A stretch of DNA of 64,000 bases from Streptomyces sp. NBC_01241. GTDB lineage: Bacteria; Actinomycetota; Actinomycetes; Streptomycetales; Streptomycetaceae. Both the position numbers and the translations under genes were made by a program. Positions 34,308 to 44,330 of the stretch are shown here, one piece after another. The stretch spans positions 3,382,501 through 3,446,500 of the forward strand of contig NZ_CP108494.1 in NCBI RefSeq assembly GCF_041435435.1, written 5' to 3'. The first letter of the stretch is position 1; every line of letters begins with the position of its first letter. The notes beneath the pieces are model-generated. The model was not told the origin of the DNA, did no database searches, and worked only from the letters and a program-made list of their open reading frames with translations.

Positions 34308-34802
34308 ATGGAGGACGAGGTCGACCGACTGGTCGCTGCATGGCGCCGCGAGCGCCCCGACCTCGACGTGGAACCACTCGAGGTGCTCAGCCGCGTCTCC
34401 CGCCTGGCCCGCCATCTGGACCGGGCCCGCCGGATCGCCTTCTCCGAGCACAGCCTGGAGCCGTGGGAGTTCGACGTACTGACGTCCCTGCGCCGGGCCG
34501 GTGCCCCCTACCAGCTCTCCCCCGGCCAGCTGCTCACCCAGACCCTGGTCACCTCGGGCACGATGACCAACCGCATCGACCGGCTGACCAAGAAGAACCT
34601 CGTCGAGCGGCTCCCCGACCCCAGCGACCGCCGCGGCGTGCTGGTCCGGCTCACCGCCGAGGGGCGCGACAAGGCCGACGAGTCGCTGGCCGGACTGCTC
34701 GTCCAGGAGCGCGCCATCCTGGGCGAACTCTCCACCCAGCAGCGGAGTGAACTGGCCGGGCTGCTACGCCGGTTGACTGCCCCGTTCGACAACATTCCCT
34801 AA
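34308..34802 (+). CDS. MarR-family transcriptional regulator
   Basis: The ATG at 34308 gives 164 residues; the longer frame upstream is spurious. The winged helix shows SLEPWEFDVLTSLRRAGAPY, then LSPGQLLTQTLVTSGTMTNR as recognition helix and DPSDRRGVLVRLTAEG as the wing, typical for MarR. The N- and C-terminal helices would form the dimer. It likely represses the divergent tam-VOC operon and itself through the adjacent palindromes. The inducing ligand is unknown. Confidence 0.94.
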   Translation: MEDEVDRLVAAWRRERPDLDVEPLEVLSRVSRLARHLDRARRIAFSEHSLEPWEFDVLTSLRRAGAPYQLSPGQLLTQTLVTSGTMTNRIDRLTKKNLVERLPDPSDRRGVLVRLTAEGRDKADESLAGLLVQERAILGELSTQQRSELAGLLRRLTAPFDNIP

Positions 34803-34831
34803 CCAGGATTGCGCTGAAGATCTTGGCCGGA

Positions 34832-35626
34832 TCAGCCCCCCAGGGCCTGCCCGGCCGGTTCCGGATCCACCGGTCCGACGCCCGCCCGCCGGGCCAGTGC
34901 GACCGCGGCCAGCGTCGAGTGCACGCCCAGCTTTCCCAGCACGTTCTGCATGTGCGTACGCACCGTGTGCGGGGAGAGGTAGAGCCGCTCCGCCACCGCC
35001 TTGCGCCCCAGACCCGCGACCATGCAGCGCAGCACCTCGCGCTCGCGCGGGGTGAGCGACTCGACGAGCTGTTCGCTCTCGGTGCGGTGCTTGCGCGCCG
35101 CCGTCAGCTCCCGCAGCACGCCCGTGAGCAGGGCGGGGGGCAGGTGCGTCTCGTCGCGCAGCACCCCCCGGATGACCGTGAGCAGCCGTTGCAGCGAGCA
35201 GTCCTTGGCCACCCAGCCCGAGGCCCCCGCCTGCAGCGCCAGCGCGGCCCGGCGCGGGTCGTCCCTCTCGGCGAGCACCACCGTGCGCACGGAGGGCCGG
35301 CCCGAGCGGACCCCGGCGACCAGCGAGATGCCGTCCACCGGGGCGGCCTCCCCGCTGCGGGGCGCCGGGACGACCGCCCGGTCGCCCCGCACCCCGGCAA
35401 GGTTCCGCACCCCGGCCAGAACGCCCAGTTCGGCATCGACCAGCATCACGTCGTAGCCGCGCCCCTCGGCGGCGGCCCGTTCCAGACACCGCAGCGCGGC
35501 GGGGCCGCTGCCCGCCGCCGCCACTTCGACGTCCGGCTCGGCCGCGAGCGCCGCCGCGAGCGACTCGGCGAAGATGCGGTGGTCGTCCACCACGAGAACC
35601 CGGATACGAACCACAGGCACCCCCAT
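34832..35626 (-). CDS. LuxR-type response regulator with enlarged receiver
   Basis: The ATG at 35626 gives 264 residues. The receiver starts RIRVLVVDDHRIFAESL and keeps the likely phospho-acceptor in YDVMLVDAELG. About 35 extra residues (LAGVRNLAGVRGDRAVVPAP and onward) then separate it from TVVLAERDDPRRAALALQAG. The C-terminal LuxR helix-turn-helix is SLTPREREVLRCMVAG with LSPHTVRTHMQNVLGKLGV. No kinase gene is adjacent. It is separated from galK by a hairpin, so it is probably its own transcription unit. Confidence 0.88.
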   Translation of the reverse strand: MGVPVVRIRVLVVDDHRIFAESLAAALAAEPDVEVAAAGSGPAALRCLERAAAEGRGYDVMLVDAELGVLAGVRNLAGVRGDRAVVPAPRSGEAAPVDGISLVAGVRSGRPSVRTVVLAERDDPRRAALALQAGASGWVAKDCSLQRLLTVIRGVLRDETHLPPALLTGVLRELTAARKHRTESEQLVESLTPREREVLRCMVAGLGRKAVAERLYLSPHTVRTHMQNVLGKLGVHSTLAAVALARRAGVGPVDPEPAGQALGG

Positions 35627-35935
35627 GCTGCCGCTGTTGCTGGGCCACCCCCGGCCCGACGAAGGGACGGAACGGCGGCGGGTACGGCCGCCCGGATCGG
35701 GGAGATGGACCGCAGCCCCACGGCCGCCGCCGTGTGTCGACTGCCACCCGCCCCGGGCGCCGTACCCGACTGTCTCGTACCCCTGAATCAGCACCGGCCC
35801 CCACCGGTGCTGTGCATCAGCGTACGGCCGTCCGGCCGATGGGGAAGGCTATTCGCAGAAGTGGCAGGCTCTGCTCCGTAGCGTGTGATACGTGATCCGT
35901 CGTGAGGCGGAAGTGAATGGGCCTCAGGTCGAGCA
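35627..35935. other. Intergenic region between the LuxR-type gene and galK
   Basis: The 309-base gap holds the galK-side hairpin at 35788-35813 and presumably the promoter of the LuxR-type gene. The segment near 35880-35910 contains GTGATACGTGATCC-like near repeats. No gene was seen. Confidence 0.5.
35788..35813 (-). terminator. Hairpin downstream of the gal operon
   Basis: CAGCACCGG (35789-35797) pairs with CCGGTGCTG (35804-35812), a 9-bp perfect stem with a 6-base loop, between galK and the downstream LuxR-type gene. Confidence 0.5.
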
Positions 35936-37102
35936 TCAGGCCAGGCGCCGGGCACCCGCCGAAGGAACTGCCGGGAAGATACGCGGCGCCGCGTACCCCG
36001 CCGAGGCGAACGCCGCCAGCACGGACTTGGCGACCGTGTCCGCCTGCGCCTCCTCCACCAGGACGATCGCCGAGCCGCCGAAGCCGCCACCGGTCATCCG
36101 CGCGCCGAGCGCCCCGGCCTCGCCCGCCGCGGACACCACCAGGTCCAACTCCGGGCAGGAGACCCGCAGATCGTCGCGGAGCGAGACGTGCCCCGCGTCG
36201 AGGACCGGGCCCGCGCCCCGCACATCGCCCGCGTCGAGCAGCGCGATGACCTGCTTCACCCGCTCGTTGTCGCTGACCACATGGCGTACGTAGCGCACCA
36301 CGGACTCGTCCACGCCGGCCTCGGCCAGGGTGTCCAGGGCCGCGCCGAGTCCGTCGTACGGCAGCTCGCGCAGCGTACGCATGCCGAGTGCCGCCGCCCC
36401 CGCCTCGCAGCCGGCCCGCCGCTCGGCGTACGCGCCGTCGCCGAGCGCGTGCGCGACCTGGGTGTCGACGACCAGCAGCCGCAGTCCGTGGGCCGCCAGG
36501 TCGAAGGGGACCTGGCGCTGGGTGAGGTCGCGGGTGTCGAGGTACAGCGCGTGGCCCTCGGTGCAGCAGGCGGAGGCCATCTGGTCCATGACCCCGCACG
36601 GCACGCCGACGAACGTGTTCTCGGCGCGCTGGCCGATGATCGCCAGCTCCGGGGCGGAGAGCCCCAGTTCGAAGAGGTCGTTCAGGGCCAGCGCGGTGAC
36701 GACTTCGAGCGCGGCGGAGGAGGACAGGCCCGCGCCGGTGGGAACGGTGGAGGTCAGCTGGATGTCCGCACCGGTGACCGGGTGGCCGGCCTCGCGCAGC
36801 GCCCAGAACACTCCGGCCGGGTACGCCGCCCAGCCGTGCCCCTGGCGGGGGGCCAGTTCGTCGAGCCGGAGCCGGACGACGCCGCCCGGTACGTCGGTCG
36901 AGTGGAGCCGCAGTTCGCCGTCGGTGCGGCGGGCCACGGCGGCGCGCGCGGTGTGCGGCAGCGCGAGCGGCATCACGAAGCCGTCGTTGAAGTCGGTGTA
37001 TTCGCCGATCAGGTTGACCCGGCCGGGCGCCGCCCAGATTCCTTCGGGGGCGGTCCCGTACAGCTCGGTGAAAGCGGTGCGCAGCTCGGCGTCGTCGGTC
37101 AT
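35936..37102 (-). CDS. galK: Galactokinase
   Basis: A 388-residue GHMP kinase. The galactokinase signature [20 protein letters not shown] lies at residues 27-46, the ATP-binding motif [15 protein letters not shown] near 127, and the third GHMP motif [17 protein letters not shown] near 345. It phosphorylates alpha-D-galactose at C1, the first step of the Leloir pathway. The start overlaps the galE stop by 4 bases; it is last in galT-galE-galK. Confidence 0.96.
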   Translation of the reverse strand: MTDDAELRTAFTELYGTAPEGIWAAPGRVNLIGEYTDFNDGFVMPLALPHTARAAVARRTDGELRLHSTDVPGGVVRLRLDELAPRQGHGWAAYPAGVFWALREAGHPVTGADIQLTSTVPTGAGLSSSAALEVVTALALNDLFELGLSAPELAIIGQRAENTFVGVPCGVMDQMASACCTEGHALYLDTRDLTQRQVPFDLAAHGLRLLVVDTQVAHALGDGAYAERRAGCEAGAAALGMRTLRELPYDGLGAALDTLAEAGVDESVVRYVRHVVSDNERVKQVIALLDAGDVRGAGPVLDAGHVSLRDDLRVSCPELDLVVSAAGEAGALGARMTGGGFGGSAIVLVEEAQADTVAKSVLAAFASAGYAAPRIFPAVPSAGARRLA

Positions 37103-38079
37103 GGGGCGGTGGGCTCCTCTCGGCGGGCGAACGTCCAGGCGTCGGAGACGATTCCGGTCAGGTCGGCGCGTGACGGCGTCCAGCCGAGCCGCTCCCTGGC
37201 GCTGGTGGCGGAGGCGACGAGCACGGCGGGGTCACCGGCGCGGCGCGGGGCCGCGGTCTCGGGGACCGGGTGGCCGGTGACGGCGCGGACGGTCTCGATG
37301 ACCTCGCGCACCGAGAAGCCGTTGCCGTTGCCGAGGTTGCAGATCAGGTGCTCGCCCGCGGTGGCCGCGTCCAGGGCGAGGAGGTGGGCCTCGGCGAGGT
37401 CGGCGACGTGGATGTAGTCGCGGACACAGGTGCCGTCGGGGGTCGGGTAGTCGTCGCCGTACACGGAGATCGACTCGCGCTGCCCGAGGGCGACCTGGAG
37501 GACCAGCGGGATGAGGTGCGATTCGGGGCTGTGCCGTTCCCCGTAACTGCCGTACGCCCCGGCCACGTTGAAGTAGCGCAGCGAGACCGCGGCCAGTCGG
37601 TGGGCGGCGGCCTCGCCGGTGATCATGTGGTCGACGGCGAGTTTCGTGGCGCCGTAGGGGTTGGTGGGCGCGGTCGCGTCGGACTCGGTGATGGGGGTGG
37701 TGACGGGCTCGCCGTAGGTCGCGGCGGTGGAGGAGAAGACCAGGGTCCGTACGTCGGCGTCCCGCATCGCGGCAAGCAGTGCGACGGAGCCGCCGACGTT
37801 GTTCACCCAGTACTTCTCCGGGTCCGCGACGGACTCGCCGACCTGGGAGTACGCGGCGAAGTGCAGCACCCCGTCGTACGAGGCGTCCAGCCACTTCGCC
37901 GCGTCCTGGACGCGGCCCTCGATGAACTCGGCCCCGGCCGGGACGCCCTCCCGGAACCCGGTCGAGAGGTCGTCGAGGACGGTGACGGCGTGACCGGCCT
38001 CCAGCAGGTGCTGGGCGACCACGCTGCCGACGTATCCCGCGCCGCCTGTGACCAGATACTTCTTCTGGGGCTTGCTCAC
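37099..38079 (-). CDS. galE: UDP-glucose 4-epimerase
   Basis: A 326-residue SDR enzyme. The NAD-binding TGGAGYVGS is at 11-19, then the strand [11 protein letters not shown] with the catalytic Ser/Thr, and the YGATKLAVD YxxxK motif. It interconverts UDP-galactose and UDP-glucose. It overlaps both neighbours (galT and galK) by 4 bases, as expected for a tightly coupled operon. The GTG start at 38079 begins [13 protein letters not shown]. Confidence 0.96.
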   Translation of the reverse strand: MSKPQKKYLVTGGAGYVGSVVAQHLLEAGHAVTVLDDLSTGFREGVPAGAEFIEGRVQDAAKWLDASYDGVLHFAAYSQVGESVADPEKYWVNNVGGSVALLAAMRDADVRTLVFSSTAATYGEPVTTPITESDATAPTNPYGATKLAVDHMITGEAAAHRLAAVSLRYFNVAGAYGSYGERHSPESHLIPLVLQVALGQRESISVYGDDYPTPDGTCVRDYIHVADLAEAHLLALDAATAGEHLICNLGNGNGFSVREVIETVRAVTGHPVPETAAPRRAGDPAVLVASATSARERLGWTPSRADLTGIVSDAWTFARREEPTAP

Positions 38080-39119
38080 TCGCTCGCTACCTCTCGCAGT
38101 CGCTGGGCCGCGGCCTCCGGCGGCACATCGTTGATGAACACGTTCATGCCCGATTCGGAACCCGCGAGGAACTTCAGCTTGCCGGATGTGCGTCGGATGG
38201 TGAAAAGCTCCAGATGGAGCCCGAAGTCCTCCCGACCCGGAGCCCGGAACGGGGCCTGGTGCCAGGCCGAGATGTACGGGGTCGGCGGCTCACCGGGGCC
38301 GAAGATCCGGTCGAATCGCCTCAAGAGTTCCAGATAGACCTGTGGGAACTCCGTGCGCGCGGCCTCGTCGAGTTCCCTCAGATCGGGGACGCGGCGGCGG
38401 GGATGGAGATGGACCTCGTACGGCCAGTGCGCCGCGTACGGCACGAAGGCGACCCAGTGCTCGGCGGCGATGACGATGCGCGAGCCGTCCTTCTCCTCGC
38501 GGGCCACGACGTCGTCGAAGAGGTTGCGGCCGGTCTCGGCCCGGTGGGTCTCCATCGAGCGGAGCATCAGCTCGGTGCGCGGGGTGACGAACGGGTATCC
38601 GTAGATCTGTCCGTGCGGATGGCCGAGCGTGACGCCGATCTCGGCGCCCCGGTTCTCGAAACAGAACACCTGCTCGACCTGGGGGAGCCCGGCAAGTTCG
38701 GCGGTGCGGTCGGTCCATGCCGCGAGGACCAGGGCCGCCCGGTCCTCGGTGAGGTCGGCGAACGAGGCGTCGTGGTCGGAGGTGAAGCAGACGACTTCAC
38801 AGCGGCCGGAGTCGCCGGCGAGCGAGGGGAAACGGTTCTCGAAGACGGCGACGTCGTAGTCCGCCTCGGGGATCTCGCTCAGCCGGCCGTCCCGCGAGGG
38901 ACAGAGCGGGCACTCGTCGGCCGGCGGGTGGTAGATGCGGCCCTGGCGGTGCGAGGCGATGGCGACGCTGTCGCCGAGGAGCGGGTCACGCCGGATCTCG
39001 GACGAGGTCGAGACGGCATCGAGGGGCCGCCGGTCGACGGCGTCACGCACGACATCGTCCCGGCTGTCGTAGTAGAGCAGCTCCCGGCCGTCGGCAAGCG
39101 TCGTAACCGTCTTCTTCAC
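38076..39119 (-). CDS. galT: Galactose-1-phosphate uridylyltransferase
   Basis: The GTG at 39119 after GGAGGAACCTG gives 347 residues. Family features are [10 protein letters not shown] (zinc Cys pair), FENRFPSL, the active-site [11 protein letters not shown] with the catalytic His-Pro-His, and a second histidine group in [16 protein letters not shown]. It transfers UMP from UDP-glucose to galactose-1-phosphate. It is first in the operon, so the promoter lies immediately upstream. The ORF can be extended to 39158, but without a better start. Confidence 0.96.
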   Translation of the reverse strand: MKKTVTTLADGRELLYYDSRDDVVRDAVDRRPLDAVSTSSEIRRDPLLGDSVAIASHRQGRIYHPPADECPLCPSRDGRLSEIPEADYDVAVFENRFPSLAGDSGRCEVVCFTSDHDASFADLTEDRAALVLAAWTDRTAELAGLPQVEQVFCFENRGAEIGVTLGHPHGQIYGYPFVTPRTELMLRSMETHRAETGRNLFDDVVAREEKDGSRIVIAAEHWVAFVPYAAHWPYEVHLHPRRRVPDLRELDEAARTEFPQVYLELLRRFDRIFGPGEPPTPYISAWHQAPFRAPGREDFGLHLELFTIRRTSGKLKFLAGSESGMNVFINDVPPEAAAQRLREVASE

Positions 39120-39175
39120 CAGGTTCCTCCAAACATAACCAAACACAATGAACCACAAGTAAACAGGTGCGTCAA
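39120..39175 (-). promoter_or_regulatory. gal operon promoter/operator region
   Basis: Immediately upstream of galT is an unusually AT-rich stretch. On the minus strand it reads TTTACTTGTGGTTCATTGTG, then TTTGGTTATGTTTGGAGG, with repeated TTTGG/TTGTG words. Such spaced repeats suggest a regulator site (DeoR-like or other). In S. lividans the gal operon is galactose-induced from a promoter in this position (established for that organism); its use here is inferred. Confidence 0.5.
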
Positions 39176-39312
39176 TGGCGAAGCGGCGCGGGAGGTACGC
39201 GTACTCGGCTCAGCGATCCGGGTCCGCCCGTGCGCCTGAGCTCAGGAAAAGTGTTCAGCTCTGGAACACGAGAGCGTTGATTCCTTCGGGCTCGGTTCGC
39301 ACAACGAAGGAA

Positions 39313-39338
39313 GTCGGCCCCGGTGAACCCGGGCCGAC
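39313..39338 (-). terminator. Hairpin after the second LuxR-type gene
   Basis: GTCGGCCC (39313-39320) and GGGCCGAC (39331-39338) form an 8-bp stem 57 bases downstream of the stop at 39395 on the minus strand, ahead of the gal promoter. Confidence 0.5.
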
Positions 39339-39394
39339 GGCTGACACACCGCCTTCAGCGGGAGGCCCGGCCTCTCGGCGGACGCCCGGCGGCA

Positions 39395-40090
39395 CTACTC
39401 GATGCCGCCGGGCCCCTGCCCGTCCAGCGGTACCGCCCGGTCCAGCAGGCCGGTGCGGGCCGCGAGGGCCGCGGCCTCCAGCCGGGAGCCGACGCCCAGC
39501 TTCATCAGCACCCGCTGCACATGCGTGCGCGCGGTGCTCGACGCGATCCGCATCCCGGCCGCGATCAGCCGGGTGTCCTGCCCCTCGGCGACCCGCACCA
39601 GGACCTCGATCTCGCGCGGGGTCAGCAGCTCCAGCAGCCGCTGCCCCTCGTCGTCCGGTCCCGCGGCCGGGTTGAGCAGCTCGGCGAAGGCGCCCTGGAG
39701 CAGCTGTGGCGCCACCGCGGCCTCGCCGGCGCGCGCCTTGACCATCGCCCGCTCGACGCCCTCCATGCGCTCGTCGTGGCGGACGTATCCCGCGGCGCCC
39801 GCCGCGAACGCCGCCGCGATCCCGCGCGGGCTGGGCACCGGACCGAGCACCACCACGGCCACCTGCGGGCGCTCCCGCCGGATCCGTACGATCGGGTCGA
39901 AGACACCGGGCTCGGCGGGCAACGCGGTGCCGAACAGACAGACGTCCGGTGCCCTGCTCACCACCAAATCCGCGGCCCCCGTGGTCGGCGCGGCCGCCGC
40001 GAGCACCCGGTGGCCCCGCAGTTTCAGCGCCGAGGCCAGCGCCTCGGCGAGCAGTCGGTGATCGTCGACCACCATGAGCCGCACGCCCAT
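39395..40090 (-). CDS. LuxR-type regulator with degenerate receiver
   Basis: The ATG at 40090 gives 231 residues; the GTG at 40099 is an alternative. The receiver begins VRLMVVDDHRLLAEALASAL, but where the phospho-acceptor Asp should be the sequence reads DVCLFGTALPAEPG, so Asp is replaced. The HTH is LLTPREIEVLVRVAEGQDTR, then SSTARTHVQRVLMKLGV. It is probably a phosphorylation-independent atypical regulator. It is a distant paralog of the LuxR-type protein on the other side of the gal operon. Confidence 0.88.
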   Translation of the reverse strand: MGVRLMVVDDHRLLAEALASALKLRGHRVLAAAAPTTGAADLVVSRAPDVCLFGTALPAEPGVFDPIVRIRRERPQVAVVVLGPVPSPRGIAAAFAAGAAGYVRHDERMEGVERAMVKARAGEAAVAPQLLQGAFAELLNPAAGPDDEGQRLLELLTPREIEVLVRVAEGQDTRLIAAGMRIASSTARTHVQRVLMKLGVGSRLEAAALAARTGLLDRAVPLDGQGPGGIE

Positions 40091-40318
40091 CGAGCACACC
40101 CCCGTAGCACCGGCGCCAGACCCCCCGGCCCGCCCTGACCCGGCAAGCTACACGCTTGTTCGACGTTGCGGGCGTCTTACCGGCCAAAAGGCCTGAATGG
40201 CCGACTCGGCGCGCATTCAAGATCAGTTGACAGCCCGACGTGTTCGACCGGGCATCGATTCGATCCGCCTGTCGACCATTACCGTTCGACGACGGCAGCG
40301 TCCGGGCCGTAGACGTGT

Positions 40319-40354
40319 GCGGGGGTGGCGCCGACGAACGGACGCCACCCCCGC
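40319..40354 (-). terminator. Strong terminator after the first PQQ-like propeller gene
   Basis: GCGGGGGTGGCG (40319-40330) and CGCCACCCCCGC (40343-40354) make a 12-bp perfect stem with a 12-base loop, 16 bases past the stop at 40370 on the minus strand. Confidence 0.75.
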
Positions 40355-40369
40355 GCATACGGCGGGCAG

Positions 40370-42283
40370 TTACTCCCTGATGAAAGCGATCGTCAGGCGG
40401 CGGCTCGTGTCCAGGGATCCCATGGGCTTACTCGCCATGGTGCTGGCCAGGTACAAGTGCCCCTCGTTGTAAAGGAATTCGGAGAAGTCCGGCGTGAAGC
40501 TGGTCTCCGCCTCGCGGACGGACCGGTCGCTCGGGTTCTCCATCAGCACCGTCTGCTTGAACGTGGCACCGTCGATGGAGACGACCTGGCCGCCCTTGTC
40601 GTACGGGGGCATCCGGTACGCGATGATGTTGCCGCCGTCCATGCGGACCGGGAACATCGTGTAGCGCTCACCCGCGTCGGCCCGGTCGCTGGTCGGCTTG
40701 CCGGTCGTGAGGTCGAAGGAGACGATCTCGTTGGTGTCGCCGTACTCGCCGGTGCCCTCATGGGCCTCGGTCGGCACGTAGATGCGGTTGTTGCCGACGG
40801 CCAGCTGGCTGCAGCTCTCGACCTCGGTGGAATGGCACCGCGCGGCGTACTTCTCGCCGTCCGCCGCGATCCTGGTGAGCAGCTTGCCGGTGGAGGCGTC
40901 GATCGAGAAGAAGTCCGAGATGCCGCTGCCGTCACCGGCGGTGTCGCCGACGTCGGCCGCGACGACCAGCGGCTTGGTGGAAACGATGCTCGCGTAGTCG
41001 ACACCGGGCGGCATCTTGTACGAGGAGATCGGGGCGCCGGTCGTCGGGTTCAGTGCCTGGATGACGAGCTGCGGGTCTTCGTACGTACCGCACTTGCGGA
41101 CCACGGCGAGCGCGTCGCCGCCGCCGTAGCCGGTGTCGTAGCAGCCGTCGGTGGAGACCTTGGGCTTCCAGCGCTCGGCGCCGGTGTTGAGGTCGAACGC
41201 CGCACCGCCCTCGGTACCGGCCGCGGCGACCGTGGTACCGCTGAGCGTTATCTCGTTGTACCTGACCGGCGCGTCACCGCTGGTGGCGGCGGTCACCGAC
41301 TTGCTCCACATCAGCTTGCCGGTGTTCAGGTCGAGCGCGCCGACCTGGTTGCACGGCTGGTACTTCTTGGCCGCGGTCGGCTTGCCCGCCTCGAAGGCGA
41401 TGGCCGTCTTGTAGTCCTTGGACATGTGCCGGGAGGCGGCGCAGACCTGGCCGGCCAGCGGGATGGACCACAGCTTGGTCCCCTTGGCCAGGTCGTAGCC
41501 GACGATCTCGTTCAGACCGGACTTCACGTATGCCTTGTCGGTCAGCCAGGAACCGTCGACCTTGGTGGTGTCGGTGACCTTCGGCAGCGGCAGCTGGAAG
41601 GCGACCTTGGACCTGGGGTCCGCCGGTGCCTTCTCCCTTCCGCCGCCACCGACCGCGCCGCTCCGGCCGCCGCCCTTGCCCTCGGCGGTGCCGCCGCTGG
41701 TCTGGGACGCCTCCTCCTTCTTCTTCTTGCCGTCGTCACCGCCGCTGGAGGAGTACCAGATGCCACCGGCGACGATCAGCACGACGGCGACCGAGGCGGC
41801 GACGATGATCTGCATCTGGGTGCTGAATTTCTTGCCGCCGTTCCCGTCGCCGTTCCCGTTCTGCTGCGGCGGGTACTGCTGCTGCATCGGGGCGGTCGGG
41901 TAGCCGTACCCCTGCTGGGGCGGCTGACCGGGCGGCAGGCCCTGCGGGTAGCCGTACCCCTGCTGCGGCTGACCGGGCACGGGCGCCTGCGGGAAGCCGT
42001 AACCGGGCTGCGGCTGACCGGGCACGGGCGCCTGCGGGAAGCCGTAACCGGGCTGCGGCTGACCCTGCGGGTAGCCGTAACCCGGAACCGGCTGCTGCGG
42101 CGGGCCCGCGGGCGGCGGGGCCTGCGGGGCGCCGAATCCGCTCGCGGGCGGGGTGGCCGGCTGCTTGCCGAACGGGTCGGCGGGCGGCGGTGCCGGCGCG
42201 CCGAACCCACCCGGCGGGGGGTCCTGCGGGGCACCGAACCCACCCTGGGGCGGCTCGTTGGGCGGCTGGGGCGGCTGCGTCAT
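40370..42283 (-). CDS. Membrane-anchored PQQ-like beta-propeller protein (copy 1)
   Basis: A 637-residue protein. Residues 1-145 are a P/Q/G/Y-rich cytoplasmic region with GYGYPQ/GYGFPQAPVPGQPQ repeats. One transmembrane helix follows (about 155-177, IIVAASVAVVLIVAGGIWYS), then a Lys/Gly-rich linker and a beta-propeller outside the cell with repeated GALDLNTGKLMWSK-type blades (L-x-T-G-x-x-x-W). The PQQ cofactor is not implied, as the blades resemble BamB-like binding scaffolds. It is one of three tandem paralogs, with Cys pairs in the outer part. Confidence 0.88.
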   Translation of the reverse strand: MTQPPQPPNEPPQGGFGAPQDPPPGGFGAPAPPPADPFGKQPATPPASGFGAPQAPPPAGPPQQPVPGYGYPQGQPQPGYGFPQAPVPGQPQPGYGFPQAPVPGQPQQGYGYPQGLPPGQPPQQGYGYPTAPMQQQYPPQQNGNGDGNGGKKFSTQMQIIVAASVAVVLIVAGGIWYSSSGGDDGKKKKEEASQTSGGTAEGKGGGRSGAVGGGGREKAPADPRSKVAFQLPLPKVTDTTKVDGSWLTDKAYVKSGLNEIVGYDLAKGTKLWSIPLAGQVCAASRHMSKDYKTAIAFEAGKPTAAKKYQPCNQVGALDLNTGKLMWSKSVTAATSGDAPVRYNEITLSGTTVAAAGTEGGAAFDLNTGAERWKPKVSTDGCYDTGYGGGDALAVVRKCGTYEDPQLVIQALNPTTGAPISSYKMPPGVDYASIVSTKPLVVAADVGDTAGDGSGISDFFSIDASTGKLLTRIAADGEKYAARCHSTEVESCSQLAVGNNRIYVPTEAHEGTGEYGDTNEIVSFDLTTGKPTSDRADAGERYTMFPVRMDGGNIIAYRMPPYDKGGQVVSIDGATFKQTVLMENPSDRSVREAETSFTPDFSEFLYNEGHLYLASTMASKPMGSLDTSRRLTIAFIRE

Positions 42284-42389
42284 GGCGTACGTACCTCGGG
42301 GGGGAAGGGAGAGTCGGTGAGTCGGGGCGGGCAGCGGCAGCGCGAAGCGGCTCGGGCCGCTGCCCGCCGTGAGAGGTCTTCGTGAGCCG

Positions 42390-44330
42390 TCAGTTGCCGA
42401 AGGCCATCATGGTCTTCGTCTCCAGCTCTTCCTTGTCGTTTCTCGCGCTGACCCGTCCGCTCGCGATGAAGGAACGGCCACCGGCGTAGACGATCTTCGT
42501 GTCGTAGAAGGTGCTCTCGATCTGGGACGTCGACACGGGGTGCTTCAGCACCATCTTCACGGCGCCGCCGGTCGGTGCGAGGGTGGCGATCCCGCCGCCC
42601 TTGCTGTAACCGGCCTCCACGTACAGCAGTACGTCGGCGCCCTCCATGCGCAGCGGCTTCACCATGCGCTCGGCCGGGGCCGCGGCCTTCCACTTGGGCT
42701 TGCCGGTGTTCAGGTCGAACGCCACGACCTTGTTCGTACGGGCGAGGCCGCTGGAGTCCTGCGAGGTCGCGATGTAGAACGTGTTGGCGTCGGCGGCGAC
42801 ACCGGTGCAACCGTCCAGGGACTTACGGAAGATCGCGAAGGCGCTTCCGCAGTCCGGCGCGAACTTGTCGCCCTTGTCACTGACGAGCCCGGAGCGGAAC
42901 GAGCCGTTCTCCTTGAGGGAGAGGATGCTCCACTCCTTGTCCTTCTTCAGGGAGACCACCAGCGGGCTCACCGAGAAGACCCGGTCGATCTCCCAGCCGC
43001 GCTTGGGCCGGTAGGTCCACTTGGGCTTCCCGGTGGTCGGGTCGAGCTCCTGGACCTGGTGCTGCGGATTGTAGACGTCGTCGGTGCGGCAGTTGGAGGC
43101 GGCGATCAGCTTCGGCCCGCCCGCGAAGGCGAACGGCTGGCAGTCGCCCGGCTGCTTGCCGAACAGTTCCTTGCCGTCGCTGACCTGGTACGCGCTGGAG
43201 TTGCCGGTGCGCCCGACCGCCACGGTGTTGCCGCTGATGGCGAGCGAGATCTCCGACATTATGTCCCAGATGCCGTTCTTCTTGATCGACTTCTTCCAGC
43301 CGGCCTTGCCGGTGTTGAGGTCGATCATCTGGAGGTCCGCGCAGACCGCCTTGTCGGTGGTGCCGTTATTGATTCCGATGACGATCTTGCCGTCGGTGGT
43401 GGTCTGCGAGGGCGCCGCGCACAGGTCTGCGGGCAGTTTCAGCGTCCACTTCTGCTTGCCGTCGGCCACGGAGTAGCCGGAAATGCTGCGGTACATGCCC
43501 TTGACGACGGTGTCGCCGACGACCCAGGGGCCGTACACGTCCGAGCCGTTGCGCGGCAGGTCGATGTCGTTCTTCTGCAGCCAGAGGACCTTCGCCTCGC
43601 CCGGCTTGCGGCCGGCGTTGAGGTCGTCGTCGCTCTCGCGGCCGTCGCCGTCACTGTTGCCGTTGCCCTCGTCGACGGAGGGCGAGGTGCTCGGCTTGGC
43701 GTCGTCGCTCTTCCCCGCGACGGGCTTCTTGTCGTCGCCGCCCCCGTTCGTGGCGACGAAGATGCCGCCGCCGATCACGAGGAGCGCGACGACCGCGGCG
43801 CCGACGATCAGCGCGGGCTTGCGCTTGAAGAGGCTGCCACCGCCGGGGCCGCCCGGGGCCGGTGCGCCGGGGTACTGCTGCTGCGGGTAGCCGTAACCGG
43901 GCTGCGCCTGCTGGCCGTACGGGCCGGGCTGCTGGTTGTACGGGCCCGGCTGCTGCGCCTGACCGTACGGACCCGGCTGCTGGTTGTACGGGCCGGGCTG
44001 CTGCGCCTGACCGTACGGACCGGGCTGCTGGCCGTAGGGGCCCGGCTGCTGCTGGTTGTACGGGCCGGACTGCTGGGGATGGCCGTAACCGGGGGCCTGA
44101 CCGGGTATCTGGCCCGGCGCCTGGCCGGGGGACTGAGGATAGGCGTAACCGGGCTGCGCGGGCGGCGGGGACTGCGGAGCCGGCGGGGACTGCGGCGGCG
44201 GGGACTGCGGCGGCTGCGCGGGCGGCGGGGTCTGCGGCGGCCCCTGGGGCGGCTGAGGACTTCCCGACGGCGGCTCCTGCGGTGCGCCGAATCCCCCCTG
44301 CGGCGGTTGCTGGCTGGGCGGCTGGGTCAT
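42390..44330 (-). CDS. Membrane-anchored PQQ-like beta-propeller protein (copy 2)
   Basis: The ATG at 44330 (MTQPPSQQPPQGGFGAPQEP), preceded by AAGGGGGACG, gives 646 residues. A Q/P/G/Y-rich N-terminus of about 190 residues has GPYGQ/GPYNQQP repeats, followed by a transmembrane helix (LIVGAAVVALLVIGGGIFVA), an acidic linker, and a propeller with MIDLNTGKAGWKKS and VQELDPTTGKPKWTYRP blades. The MTQPP..PPQGGFGAP start is shared with both neighbours. Spacing to copy 1 is 106 bases. Confidence 0.88.
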   Translation of the reverse strand: MTQPPSQQPPQGGFGAPQEPPSGSPQPPQGPPQTPPPAQPPQSPPPQSPPAPQSPPPAQPGYAYPQSPGQAPGQIPGQAPGYGHPQQSGPYNQQQPGPYGQQPGPYGQAQQPGPYNQQPGPYGQAQQPGPYNQQPGPYGQQAQPGYGYPQQQYPGAPAPGGPGGGSLFKRKPALIVGAAVVALLVIGGGIFVATNGGGDDKKPVAGKSDDAKPSTSPSVDEGNGNSDGDGRESDDDLNAGRKPGEAKVLWLQKNDIDLPRNGSDVYGPWVVGDTVVKGMYRSISGYSVADGKQKWTLKLPADLCAAPSQTTTDGKIVIGINNGTTDKAVCADLQMIDLNTGKAGWKKSIKKNGIWDIMSEISLAISGNTVAVGRTGNSSAYQVSDGKELFGKQPGDCQPFAFAGGPKLIAASNCRTDDVYNPQHQVQELDPTTGKPKWTYRPKRGWEIDRVFSVSPLVVSLKKDKEWSILSLKENGSFRSGLVSDKGDKFAPDCGSAFAIFRKSLDGCTGVAADANTFYIATSQDSSGLARTNKVVAFDLNTGKPKWKAAAPAERMVKPLRMEGADVLLYVEAGYSKGGGIATLAPTGGAVKMVLKHPVSTSQIESTFYDTKIVYAGGRSFIASGRVSARNDKEELETKTMMAFGN

